Shown: in pieces, positions 1 to 10,952 of the stretch
Layout: each line of letters starts with the position of its first letter
How positions within the stretch are numbered: position 1 is the first letter of the stretch
Source: Arachnopeziza araneosa
Taxonomy: Eukaryota; Ascomycota; Leotiomycetes; Helotiales; Arachnopezizaceae
Assembly: GCA_003988855.1 (NCBI GenBank)
Contig: QYAI01000007.1
Coordinates: 62,001-126,000 of the forward strand
DNA length: 64,000 nucleotides
Direction of reading: 5' to 3'
Position numbers and translations under genes: made by a program
The notes under the pieces: model-generated
What the model was told of the DNA's origin: nothing
Database searches by the model: none
What the model saw: only the letters and a program-made list of their open reading frames with translations

Positions 1-2
1 AG

Positions 3-1272
3 CGAACAGAGTTTGTACGAAGCCCAGATCCTGAATTAGTCGGGCTGTGGGCTGCAAGAAGTCTCGACGTGCAGTTGGAAGAAGCATTACCATATCTTTC
101 AGATTTGAAATCACACCACTTAATTGACTCAACATTATTCAATCAACTTGTATACTTTAACGAAACTCTCAAGGAACAACTCTACCCTCGAGTATTGACG
201 ATTCGTGCAACGTTGCTCCGTGATGCTTGTCTACTTCATTTCACCGTCCAACATCCATTCTGTGACGCGAACGGTAAGTTATTGCTGACTTTCAAACACG
301 CTCACTGCTAACAGCAGCCCTCGACAGGGATGTATCGAATTGCCTGCGCTTACGGTGCGCTGCTCGAAGATAAGTCTATCGAGCCCATGAGTCCGCGAGC
401 GCCATTGAAACTGCGGGTGGAGGTAAAGACCGATGACTGCTCTACCGAATCCCTTGAACCTGCTGCAGCGAGGCACCAGGCATTCTTCGCCCATGGATGG
501 AGGTCTATCTTAGTAGGCGGTTTGAGACAGTTGAAGAACGATTTTCTCGGACCTCGGAGGATAGAAAAGACAGCATTGATACCGAACTCTGTCATTGATA
601 AGTTATCCAAGGAGGCAGAATTGGAAAACATACGAGTCACTAGACACGATCTACTAATGGCATGGATTTATACTGTTAGTGTGCTTGGAAATTTGGTTGG
701 AAATAATCTGACAGTTTCTACAGGCTGCCATGCCAAATATCTCGGAAATTCAGGAGAAAGGAGCAGGACCGCCCCAATTTTCGTTTGTCATGAACATTGC
801 AAAGCTGCTTGACAAGGATCAAGATTTCCACAATCCATGGATAGTCATCACAGTGCCAGACCTGGAGAAGAGCAGTCTCTCAGAGCGATCCCCCGTCCTC
901 GCCGCCGCTAAACATATCCGTGAAGCCATCATGGATGCGCGGCGTCTAGCTCCAGTGCGACAAATTCTTGATCAACAATCCAATGTCAAAGATGTACCTA
1001 TGGGTCCCGTCGACTGGGGTTGCCCCGAGCCGAATTTAGCAGTCAGTTCTTGGACCAATCTCGCTCTGTATGATTTGGAGTTCGCATCTGCGGATGGAAG
1101 CAAAGTCAAGCCAGAATTTGTGCAAGTTGGAATCAAAGCATGTCCATTGGTTCGAATGGGTGGACTGTCGTTTGCTGACGGGGTCCTAACATGGGTTGGA
1201 AAAGATGGTTTCTGGATCCAAGGGAAGCTGCACGAAGCAGCATGGCTAAAGATCTCGGAGTTCCACTCGTAA
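3..1272 (+). CDS. HXXXD-type acyltransferase, 5' end cut by window edge
   Basis: Three exons are visible: 3-273, 328-674 and 724-1272, giving 388 residues with the N-terminus missing. Introns are 54 and 49 nt (GTAAGT with a CTAAC branch; GTTAGT with a CTGAC branch). The first splice rebuilds the HXXXD motif as HPFCDANG followed by a helix (MYRIACAYGALL), as in BAHD and fungal alcohol/polyketide acyltransferases, where the His is the general base that transfers an acyl group from acyl-CoA to an alcohol or amine. Near the C-terminus VDWGCPEPNLAVSSW sits where this superfamily has its second, DFGWG-like, structural motif. Family assignment is firm; substrate is unknown. Such enzymes often belong to secondary-metabolite clusters, but nothing to its right is biosynthetic, so a cluster, if any, would lie to the left of the window. 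Confidence 0.8.
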
Positions 1273-1675
1273 GTGTAGAAAGCTGACCAAGTCAAAGCCG
1301 ACGTTCGGGTAGTCAATGAATTTATAACGCTTCGAGTCGATTGCCTCTCGTCAGCCCTCAAAGAGGTCGGGAAACGGTAAACTGGAAGTGTCGGGGTCCT
1401 TCTGGGCAATCATGAGCGCGCAATAACAAGCATTGAAGAGCCCGCTGCGAGACTCTAATTAGATAGCCGTAAAACATTGTTGAAGAGGAAAGGACAGAAA
1501 CGCGCACCAACGAAGATTTTGTAGCTGCTCGGTAAACGGTGGGCACTATCCCTACCGCTTTCCGATTCTGGTTCTGCCGGAGTCTTCCAAGACAACGTCA
1601 GACAACCCCTCTTCCCGCCTCGTAAGAACCTCCTTTCTACCTCCTCCGAGTCGCTGTCCACTAGACACAGGCATC
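1273..1675. other. Intergenic: acyltransferase 3' end / AMMECR1 promoter
   Basis: About 400 nt between two + strand genes. CT-rich stretches just before position 1676 fit a fungal promoter/5' UTR. I see no gene here. Confidence 0.5.
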
Positions 1676-2563
1676 ATGGCAACCGTAGAGCACTGTCTCT
1701 ACTGTTTCGAGACCCTTTCGGCAGCTCTGGAGAAGCGCACGCCCATGACCTTGTCCCAAGTGCAAACAGCCTGGGCAGATTATCCCAAAGGACTCGAGGA
1801 AGATATCACCGCGCTTACTGAACCAGCATCTTCTACTGAACACATTTCAAATGAGTCTCTCAAGCCACGAAATCCTATTCTTAACAACCTTTCTAGCACC
1901 GATTCCGGCAGTAGCACACCTTCAACTGTCTCTTCCACATCGCTTTCACCATCCATAAGCACAACCAACACTACACCAGCCAGCTCCTCTAGCTCTTTTC
2001 CGCGCTTGAATCCTCGCCAAGCTTCCAAGCGCGGAGAAATATCAGAGAGCCCCCTCTTTGTGACCTGGAACACTGTTGACCCACAGGACCCCGCTGAACT
2101 GTCTCTCCGCGGCTGTATCGGTACTTTCTCAAGCCTGCCGCTCGCTTCCGCTCTCGCTGATTATGCACTCACCTCCGCTCTCCAAGACACACGCTTCTCT
2201 CCCATATCTGTCCGCGAGCTACCTTCTCTGTCCGTTGCCGTCACACTTCTCACCGACTTTGAGCCCTGCACAACACCACTCGATTGGGAGGTGGGTGTCC
2301 ATGGCATCAAGATCAATTTCTATGCGAAGAACAGGAGATATGGAGCTTGCTATCTACCCGATGTGGCTCCCGAGCAGGGGTGGGATCAAGAGGATGCAGT
2401 CGTGAGTGCTATGCGGAAAGCGGGTTGGGGTGGGAGGAGAGAGAAATGGAGAGAAGTTGGGGATTTGAGGGTCGAACGATATCAAGGCGTCAAGGAAGAG
2501 CTGGCTTGGCCTGAATACAAGGCTTGGAAGAAGTGGGTTGATGAGAGGAAGAGTGGAAAATAG
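1676..2563 (+). CDS. AMMECR1 domain protein
   Basis: Single-exon gene of 295 residues. The diagnostic AMMECR1 signature LRGCIG lies at residues 144-149, following PLFVTWNTVDP and preceding a conserved helix (ADYALTSALQDTRF) and strands ending in the GVHGI and YLPDVAPEQGW segments. A serine/threonine-rich insertion (about residues 60-110) interrupts the N-terminal part, a usual feature of fungal homologues. The family is found from archaea to humans; its biochemical role is not established, although a nucleic-acid or radical-SAM-linked function has been suggested for some members. The start is the first ATG of the frame, preceded by a pyrimidine-rich leader. The gene is convergent with the Ras-like gene. 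Confidence 0.92.
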   Translation: MATVEHCLYCFETLSAALEKRTPMTLSQVQTAWADYPKGLEEDITALTEPASSTEHISNESLKPRNPILNNLSSTDSGSSTPSTVSSTSLSPSISTTNTTPASSSSSFPRLNPRQASKRGEISESPLFVTWNTVDPQDPAELSLRGCIGTFSSLPLASALADYALTSALQDTRFSPISVRELPSLSVAVTLLTDFEPCTTPLDWEVGVHGIKINFYAKNRRYGACYLPDVAPEQGWDQEDAVVSAMRKAGWGGRREKWREVGDLRVERYQGVKEELAWPEYKAWKKWVDERKSGK

Positions 2564-2917
2564 ATGACATAGAGTTCGGATAATAGAGAATATGGGAATG
2601 GGGAGTTTAGAGGACTGGATTGTTGTATTTAGGTAGGTCGGATGGTGATTATTGTGGACTCTACTGGGTAACTTGAAATCTGCTAGTATCGATTGCAATA
2701 TAATAGATATTTACATTGTCAGTGAAGACTTATTTGAATGTAAAGCTCCGGTTGATCTCCAGAACACCGACGGAGCCATGTTTGCCTGCTTCGATGACTG
2801 AAAAGTACCCCTGATACCTTTCCTTTGCTATGCCCATTAGGTCGTAATCTATACACATAATAATCCCGTAAGGATGTAGCGTCCCGTGGTATCAACAATT
2901 AAACTTCCTCAACATAT
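2564..2917. other. Intergenic between convergent genes
   Basis: About 350 AT-rich nt between the convergent stops of the AMMECR1 gene and the Ras-like gene. It should hold both 3' UTRs; no other feature seen. Confidence 0.5.
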
Positions 2918-3676
2918 TCACCCACGAAAGCAAAATAGTGCTCTCCACCAAACTTTGAGTTTACTCCTCTTACTCCCGCCATCGCTCTCTCTTTCTGCTC
3001 CAAATCCGACTTCCTCCTTTGCTCTCGAAGGTAACGGGCTTAGTGGCTTCGTAGTGGCTCTCCTGGTTGCCTCATTCGCCTCCTGACTCAATCCCTGCGC
3101 CAACCTCCTAGCCTCCACTACCCTCCTCACAATCAGCGCAAACGTCTCTTCGATGTTCACAGTATTCCTCGCGCTCGTCTCCATAAACCCACACCCATGT
3201 TTCCTCGCCCACTCTAGGCCCACCTGCGCAGAAACCTGCCGACTCTCTTGTAGATCACACTTGTTCCCTGCCACGATCTTGACCGGCTTGACTGGATTCG
3301 GTATCTTCCTCTTTCCTCTATCTGATTCCCACGCATCCCATCTCGTTTCTGCCTCTATGTCAATTAGGTCGTTGAATTCTTGTAATACGTAGAGGCTCTG
3401 TAGATTTGTGATGTCGTACACAAGTAGGAAAGCGTCGGAGCGTAGGTTGGATGATGCCCACATGCCGCGGTATTCCTCCTGTCCCGCCGTGTCGGTGAGA
3501 GAGAGATGGTATGTTTGTCCATCTATGCGCCGCGTGATGGAGTAAGAATCTTCGATTGTAGGATCATACTCGTGTGTCCATTGTGATCGCACCAGACGGA
3601 GGGTGATGGAGGATTTACCGCATCCGCCGTCGCCGCAGATGGTTATGGTTATGCGTTGGGGTTCTGAAGATGACAT
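2918..3676 (-). CDS. Ras-family small GTPase
   Basis: Intronless, 252 residues. All five G boxes are present: P-loop GDGGCGKS at residues 15-22 (Gly12/Gly13 equivalents kept), switch I YDPTIEDSY, switch II DTAGQEEY with the catalytic Gln, GNKCDL and ETSA. It should be a membrane-linked GTP switch acting in growth or polarity signalling. Two things are odd. There is an extra charged segment (ETRWDAWESDRGKRK) of roughly 15-20 residues before the NKCD strand, absent from canonical Ras. The C-terminal tail is basic and ends CFRG, a poor CaaX box because Arg takes an aliphatic position, so prenylation is uncertain. I cannot say which Ras subgroup (Ras, Rsr1, Rheb) is closest. Confidence 0.92.
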   Translation of the reverse strand: MSSSEPQRITITICGDGGCGKSSITLRLVRSQWTHEYDPTIEDSYSITRRIDGQTYHLSLTDTAGQEEYRGMWASSNLRSDAFLLVYDITNLQSLYVLQEFNDLIDIEAETRWDAWESDRGKRKIPNPVKPVKIVAGNKCDLQESRQVSAQVGLEWARKHGCGFMETSARNTVNIEETFALIVRRVVEARRLAQGLSQEANEATRRATTKPLSPLPSRAKEEVGFGAERESDGGSKRSKLKVWWRALFCFRG

Positions 3677-6018
3677 TTTGGTGCTTGATAGTAAGAAAAG
3701 GGTTTGGAAACGAGGGACGCCGGCGATATGCCTTCCGTGGTGAATGTCGCGTGTTGGAGGCGTTTGATTTTCTTTTCGAGATGTGACGGTCTAATCGTTG
3801 CTTCCTTTCCGCGGCGCAGCGTGGCGGCGCCTCTTTCCTTCTGCCTCCCGAAGTTTCGAGGGCGTTGGCGTGCAGATTTCCCCAACTCTTCTTGTTGTTT
3901 GGGTTTGCGGCTAAAAGCTCTGTCTCGATCGGCACGTTGGAAATAGCTCACGCTGCTGCGTCGTGACGTGAAAGGCGCCTCCACTGTGGTGTCTCTTCGG
4001 CGGGAGTGGGGACTTCGAGAAGGGCCAGCAGGTCACGATAGCAAGGAATTGTGATAGTCTTGGTAATATAGCGAAGAACAGGGGAAGGTTTCTCTCTGTG
4101 ATTCCTGTCCTTTCGGTTCGTCTATCAGATTTGGGGAAGTTGGCCGGAGTTGGGGGGGTGTGTTTGGCTGAAGGCGTGGTGGGGCTTGGAGATGCAGGGT
4201 CCGCAGTCGATCCGTTTGAAGCAATCCTTGAGATCTGTTTGTTGGTTTCAGCTTCTCCTATCTTCTGGTCAGAGGATTGATCGGTGGTGTGGACGTTGGA
4301 GATGGAGAAGGGAGTGGGAGTGGGAGGGATACTTGGTACCCAGAGACCGGAATGTGTGTGGAGGAGAGGGATGTAGGTAGCTAGGGCTTCCTGACGAATT
4401 ATTACCTCATGCTGCCTCGCCCACCTAATTTTGCTTCTTCGTCCTCTTTGGTGGGGAGCGATTGTTCCCACCGGCAATGCCTTTGGTGTCTTCGGTTGGT
4501 TGGCGGGGACGAGCAGCGGCCGTGGGATGTGAATTCGAAGCTCAGAGAGTCCTGTTCGCACACGACGGGGAATTGTTGAGATATACTCCGTACCACGCTC
4601 GTGCGAGAAGAATGCCCACGGTTTCCTAATCAGGACATTGGCTCTGTTGCTTCTCGTCGCCTTGCATTAGCGGAGGCGGCGGAGACCGCTGCTCGGGTCG
4701 CTTTGACCTGCCCTTGGAACAACGGCTGCAGTGGGCCTCTCGGTAGATTCATCCCTTTTGTTCATTAGACAAGAGCTGCTCCTCCGCCTTATGGAGATCG
4801 CCTGGCAGGCATTCATTCGCAGATCGCATCGCCAGTCAATCTTTGCTGATGGACCGTTGCAGTATAATAAGATGCGGCGGTCAATCGCAAAGCTGGCCAC
4901 CATCCCAGCACGGAGTCGCATTACCAAAATTTGAGGCTGATGGCAATGTGATCGACTGAAGCATCCATTGGCTATCGATCCGCGAGAGGAACAAGTAATC
5001 CCTTCTCTGCTAGCATCATGGCACTCTCCAACTCTTTGACTCCTGCACGCTGCTCCCAAAAAAAAAAAAGGCTCACGAGAACTCGATATTGTGCTACTCA
5101 ACCTCCTTCTCATGGTCAAATTCTTGCAGACAATACGGAAGCGCCGGAACAATCGTTTATCTTGGTGCTCCGAGAAGGATTTTTGAGCTTCCGAAGTCCA
5201 GAAGAGACTCCTTCCGCTATTTTGAAGTCTAGTGACTGCATCTCGCTCAATTCTGTTGCTTGCTAGAATATCAAGGTCAAGCCCTTCCCGCGTGGCCTTC
5301 CTTGATCAGTAACGTTGACATCTCTTGAAGCGACTTGGTGCTACGATCCCTACTTGACAGTCTTCTCAGCCAGAAGTTCAGCTGCTAGTGTATTTCCTGG
5401 ATTTCCACTTTTGAATTAGATGACTGGACTTATTCTCTATGAATTCCCTCAAGTGAGAGACTTTCATCCTCGTGTTGAATGAATTTACAACTGTCACTTG
5501 GTGATTGAACTTCAAACCCCGGATTTTTCTATGCACTGAATCTGCATGCGAGATAAGTACTACCAATGTCACGCTCTAGCTTCAACTTTCAACCGAATGG
5601 GTCCACGTTGCTGCTGCATGAGAAGCATAACTATGGGCCTTAGTTCCGTGAGTTAGATCTTAGACATGCTTAGAATCCTGATTCGGAAGTCTCATTGCAA
5701 GCAACCTTTGCTCCGTTGTCTTGATTCTGCTTCTCTTCTATTGCACTGGCATTATTGTCGCCTTGGACACATGCCAGTATCAACTATTATGACCAATCAA
5801 AATCCCTATGCACCAGTCTTTGAAGATATTCTCGGTTGTAGGTAACTGAAACTGAATTGGCTCTACAATCTAGGATACTAGCGTGCGATAACCTTTAGAG
5901 TAGTTATGGCTAGCAAGACTACTCGAAAACAGTGTTCAGAAGCCCTGATCCACATTCAACGATAAATTAAACTTGAGTACTGAACAAATCTTATCTATAT
6001 TCGATCATATGAATCTCT
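3677..6018. other. 2.3 kb gene-poor stretch upstream of the Ras-like gene
   Basis: This region lies between the start of the Ras-like gene and the end of the 2-hydroxyacid dehydrogenase gene, both on the minus strand. Overlapping open frames exist (the longest on the minus strand at 3911-4561), but they have low-complexity Pro/Thr/Arg composition, no recognisable domain and no convincing splice partners. The first kilobase may be a long 5' leader of the Ras-like gene. A 12-nt adenine run lies near 5058. No gene, RNA or transposon recognised. Confidence 0.5.
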
Positions 6019-7146
6019 CTACAGCTTTGATACCACAAGATTTGTCGGTTCTCCGCTTGCCCACGCTTCTATATTGCTCCCAACTACAGTCCTTAACCGA
6101 GTAATTGAGCTCTTAGCCCACCACGCCAAATGCGGACTGAACACTAACCTCCCACTCAACTCATTCCCCTCCTTCTCCCACCGGTGAGCCGCTCTTACCA
6201 GATCGCTATTCTCCAAGCCCGCCGGCTCCTCAAAGAAAACATCCGTAGCAGCTCCCCAGATCTTCTCTTCTTCTAAAGCTTTCACCAGAGCCGGCTCGTC
6301 GATAATTCCACCCCGAGCTACATTGACCAGCACAGTTTCCGGCGGCATGAGAGCAAATTCCGGATAGGATAGAGTGTTTTTGGTCGATTCCGAGTAAGGA
6401 AGGGTCAGGAAAATGACGGTGCTAATCTTCAATGCTTCTTCAAAGGGGATGCGTCCTTCCCGGGGCTTTAAGGCCGGAACACCTTTCCTCTCTGCAAAGT
6501 TAACTTTCATCCCAAGTGCTCTGGCGATATTAGCTACGCGATTGCCTATTCCCGAATCAGCCTTGCTCTCAAATGACAACTTCTCTATCCTTCGGACGAC
6601 ACGTGCTCAACTCAAACTAAATGTAACACTTGACTGAAACTCATCTAACTCACCTAGCTCTCCTCCCCCAATAATCACAACAGTCTCCTCTCTTGCCGTC
6701 GACGGACAAGCCCCAAAGCGATGCTTCAAACTATGTTTCTGGGGCCACTCTTCGCCCCTCGCAGTGATAGCATGCATCTTAACCACCCTCCTCCTCACCG
6801 AGAAATACAGCGCAATGGCGTGTTCAGCGACGCTCTCATTGCTCGCCGCCGGCACGTTGCACACGGGAATACCTCTCTCCTCACACGCGGGGAGGTCAAT
6901 ATGGTTGGTTCCGATGCCGAGGACGGCGACGAGTTTGAGCTTGGGGAGAGCGGCGATGGTGGATGCCGTGAGGGGTACCGTCGTGGTGATGACGACGTCG
7001 GCGTCGCTGAGGCGGGAGATGATAGTGCCTGAATCTACGGGTGTCGTCGGGTAGGGTGTGTAGACGTGGGGGAAGGTGAAGGTGAAGATGTAAGGGTCAT
7101 GGATGTCGTCTAAGCGGACGATGTGGATTGGTTTCGAGGAAGCCAT
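6019..7146 (-). CDS. D-isomer-specific 2-hydroxyacid dehydrogenase (glyoxylate/hydroxypyruvate reductase type)
   Basis: Two exons, 7146-6654 and 6545-6019, encode 339 residues. The 108-nt intron (GTGAGT donor, CTGAT near the acceptor) falls inside the Rossmann motif: exon 1 ends GGGEL and exon 2 continues G-NRVANIARALGMKV, giving a proper GxGxxG dinucleotide site. Later acceptors in the same frame would insert extra residues there, which is why this one was chosen. Catalytic residues are recognisable: Arg in NVARGGIIDE, Glu in DVFFEEPAG and His in SPHLAWW. The enzyme should reduce a 2-oxoacid such as glyoxylate or hydroxypyruvate with NAD(P)H; the exact substrate cannot be read from the sequence. 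Confidence 0.92.
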
Positions 7147-7567
7147 TTATAAAAATGTGTAACTTGATTGATTTATATTGAAGATACTAGAAGAGTGAAG
7201 AAATAGAGACTTTTATATATATTTTGCGCCTGTCATTCTTAAGGCGTAGGGTATCACGTGTAGTCTAACTACCTTGGTTCGATTAGTTATTCTAATCGAT
7301 CACTATCTTAATCCCGAATGTAGTTTATGAACGCAATATCTCTTGGAAATATGTCAACATAACGCATTTCGATGTCTGGAGAATCTTCGCACTTCGGAAT
7401 TCAGTATTCGAACAGACTCATGACGATAGTAAGAGTGGTGAATCTATCAAACATTGAAATCTACTATAACAATTACATCTTATAATGAGTCTAGAAGCAC
7501 GGCTCCTGTAGTTAGTCATGACAATGCACTCCGATGATAGTCACAGTATAATGTACACTGTTCAAAA
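7147..7567. other. Intergenic, AT-rich
   Basis: About 420 AT-rich nt between two minus-strand genes (promoter of the dehydrogenase, 3' end of the IF2 gene). Nothing else seen. Confidence 0.5.
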
Positions 7568-10500
7568 TTACAAGTATCTCTTCTCCTGCTTCTCCGTAAA
7601 AGCTTGGATTTGATCTCCAACTTGAAAATCTTCCCAGTCCTCGAAGCCCATACCACAATCATTACCCTTTGTTATTTCAGCAGCGTCTTTCTTGACATTC
7701 TTCAGTGACGTCAATTTCCCTTTAGAATGGTTAGCAGATCAATGGATAGAGATTGGGTTCCATACCATCGAATACTTTCTCGCCTTTTCGGAATACTCGT
7801 ATCCTTGAGTTCCTAGACACTGTTCCATTCCTGACTTTTACGCCAGCTATGGGCTTGAATAGACGACCCTTAACATTAATTGTAAATTTTTGCGCGACCT
7901 CTGCTTCTCCCACCACTTTATGAATAAGAAGGGGAGGCAAATGTTTGCTAAGCTCTGCTTTGACATCGTCGACTAAAGCATAGATGATCTTGTGATCAAT
8001 AATATTGACCTTGGATTCTTCCGCTAGTCGTGCGATATGCGGTTCGATAGGCGTGTTGAAATTAATCACGTAACCTTTAGCTGCCGCTGCATGTTCGATA
8101 TCAAATTCAGAAACTTGACCAACACCAGATCGAAGAATATGGGGCTCGACTTCCTTGTTGCCAATGTTGGCAAGACTACCTAGAACTGCTTCAACAGAGC
8201 CACTGACATCGCCTTTGACAATGAAGTAGATTTGCTTAGGCCCACTAGCCTTCTCTATCCTCTCGGCTTTGACGACTGCTTCACCTGCTCTTTTGGCGAT
8301 CTTAGCTGCTTCGGCTGCAGCCCTTTCTATTTTCTGCCTTGCTTGATCCTCTTTTCGATGGAGGTTGATAGCTACCATGTCCTCGGCTAGTCTGTTTCGC
8401 TCTTCGTTCTCAAGTCGATAATCGACTACATTTTTGGCCTTTGCTTCGTCAGCAGCTTGTAAGACTTCGTCTCCAGCAAGTGGTTGTTCACGCCACCCGT
8501 CAACCTCTACTGGCATCCCAGGGCCTGCTTCATCAATCTCAACACCTGCTTCATTCCGCAAAACGCGAATTCTGGCCCAAGTATTCCCTGCGACAATAAA
8601 ATCTCCAGGACGAATTGTACCTCGGCGAACAAGCACCGTAGCAACCTTGCCAACGGCTTTTATGCTAGCTTCCAAGACCCAACCCTCTACAGGGCCATCT
8701 ATTTCAGCACGCATATCCAAAACTTCAGACAATGCAATAGCAGTCTCTTCCAAGTCTCCCATGCCCTGGCCGGTTTTTCCACTGACAAGAACAACTTGCG
8801 TGTCACCACCAAAGTCTTCAATTTCAACTCCGTTACGAGCAAGATCTGCTTTAACTCTCTCAATATCGACATCTTCCTTGTCAATCTTGTTGATTGCCAC
8901 AATCATAGGAACATTTGCAGCTTTCGCGTGATTGATGGCTTCAATAGTCTGAGGCTTGACACTATCATCAGCTGCAACGACCAAGATCACAATGTCCGTA
9001 ACATTAGCGCCACGTTGACGCATACTCAAAAATGCTGCATGGCCGGGTGTGTCAAGAAAGGTGATAACTTTTCCAGACGGCATTGGTACAGAGAATGCGC
9101 CGATATGTTGAGTGATTCCACCATGTTCAGTGGCTGCCACGGAGGATTTTCGTAACCAGTCAAGAAGTGTAGTTTTTCCATGATCGACGTGTCCCATTAT
9201 TGTCACAACTGGTGGTCTTGGAGGTAATTGCGAGGAATCCGTTGGTGGGGGTCTAGGCTTAAGGTCTTCACCGTCACCACGATCGACAATAGGATCGAAG
9301 TCATACTCCATGGCAACCATTGCAGAGTTCTCCGCATCTAGGATAAGATCGTGATGAAATTCCTCAAATCCAAGATCTTCCATTCTGAGAGCAAGTTCTT
9401 CATACTTCACCCCGAGAGCAACCGCTAAGTTGGCTACCGTGATAAATGCGGGCAAGAAGATAGGAGTCGGAGCTGCAGCTTGAGCTTCCTTTTTAGCAGC
9501 CTTCTCTAATTGACGTGCTATTTTTTCTTCTGCTAGTAGTAGTACTTCGCGTTCCTCCTCGGGAGTACGCACAAATTGTTGACGTCGTTTGGCTTTATCT
9601 CTGTCCTTCCCCCTCCCTACAAGTTCTAGATCTTGATTCTCTCCACCACGACGCTTGCGAACCTTTTTCGGACGGCCACTTTCCTCTCTCATGCTTGGGT
9701 CTTCAACTGAAGACTGGTCCCATCTTGGTCGAGATTCTTGATCAGCTGGTGATTGTATCGTTGAATTTGGATATGTGTTAGAAGCCGTAAACGAAGTAAG
9801 AGCATCCGCATAGTCAGAAACAGGCGTCAGAGATTGGTGAGAAGGTTGTTGCCTAGCATTCCACTGATCAAAACTTTGTGATGCTCGTGGTGATTCATTC
9901 ACTCCATCATTGTCCCTAACTCTGGACTGAGCCCATCTGATCAGGGGTCTAGTTCCAAGTGGTGTATATCTTCCTGATCTGGCTTGCTCCTCCCTCAAAG
10001 CTCGACCTTCCGAAAATCTATCATCGGGCCTTGGCTGTCGTTTAAGAAGGTTCCAGCTGGCGCCGCTTGCAGTCTCACTGGTTTCCGAGGAATAGTTGGA
10101 GGGAACCACTTCATTATTGCGTATTATCCGAGCTCTGGTTATTCGCGGCCCTGCGGTCCCCTGCCTGACGGCTTCTATATGTTGGTGTCGTCTCAGGCTT
10201 GCGTCTCCATGTGTTCGCGTCGAATCCACTCTATCTCTGTAGTTATCCCGCAGTCGAAAGTTTGGAATTCTCTGAGCAGACAATCTCCTTTTCTCTTCCT
10301 CTGTCCATGGCATTGGCCTACCTGCCCGACTAAGTTCATGTTCTATGGCTTGTTTTTCCTCCTGTTGTTCTAGCATCAATTCCCGAGCACGCCGCTCATG
10401 TGGCAATAGGTCGTCTTCGACACCTGTATTCTTGGATTGGATATCTCCCGTCGATGGGCCAGCTGCAGGAGCAACAGCTGTCCGCAAACTTTGGGATGGA

Positions 10501-10791
10501 CGGCCCCAAGTCATGGCTGGTCTTGCACCGTTCCCAAGAGGACGGCCCCAAGAGACCTGTGAAAATCTCCCATCTCCATGATCGCGTGATATGTTTACTT
10601 CACTTTCAGAATCCTGAACTGGTCGTGAGGAGTTTAGGAACCGGCGTTGGAGATGGGAAGGATTCTGAGCTTGCCCAAGCCGATGAACGCAAAATGCACA
10701 TATTGATTGACCAGCAGGTTCCTGTAAAAATTGAGCGATTGAATCTAGTCCATGAACATCAACATACCTGTACTATTCTACGTCCCTTCAT
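7568..10791 (-). CDS. Mitochondrial translation initiation factor IF-2
   Basis: Three exons, 10791-10768, 10721-7766 and 7719-7568, give 1043 residues. The 24-nt first exon encodes MKGRRIVQ and ends at CAG|GTATGT. The second starts after TTTTTACAG and continues in frame through an Arg/Ser-rich, probably mitochondrial presequence. Domains: a long charged disordered region, an IF2 N-terminal-like segment (FITVANLAVALGVKYEEL), then the GTPase domain near residue 515 with GHVDHGKTT, DTPGHAAF and NKID, then domains II-IV. The last intron (46 nt, branch GCTAAC) adds a 50-residue exon ending in EKQEKRYL; without it the barrel of domain IV would be cut short. It brings initiator tRNA to the mitochondrial ribosome. 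Confidence 0.95.
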
Positions 10792-10952
10792 AGTTCCTTA
10801 GATTGTCAAAGCAGCAAACAGATATAGACAGTTAACGTAGGGCATTCAAAAGTTTTGAGGCCATTAAAATGTTACGGTAGGCGAGATGTACCAAAACCGC
10901 ACGTTCTATGAAGTGGAAATCTTTCTCGCAATGAACACTGCAGGAGGACAAC
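10792..10952. promoter_or_regulatory. Divergent promoter, IF2m / two-helix membrane protein
   Basis: Only 161 nt separate the start codons of two genes transcribed away from each other, so both promoters and 5' leaders must sit here. No specific factor site was identified. Confidence 0.6.

Noticed and set aside
3911..4561. 216-codon open frame on the minus strand upstream of the Ras-like gene
   Set aside because: Pro/Thr/Arg-rich low-complexity translation, competing frames on both strands, no domain and no splice partner. More likely leader or intergenic DNA.
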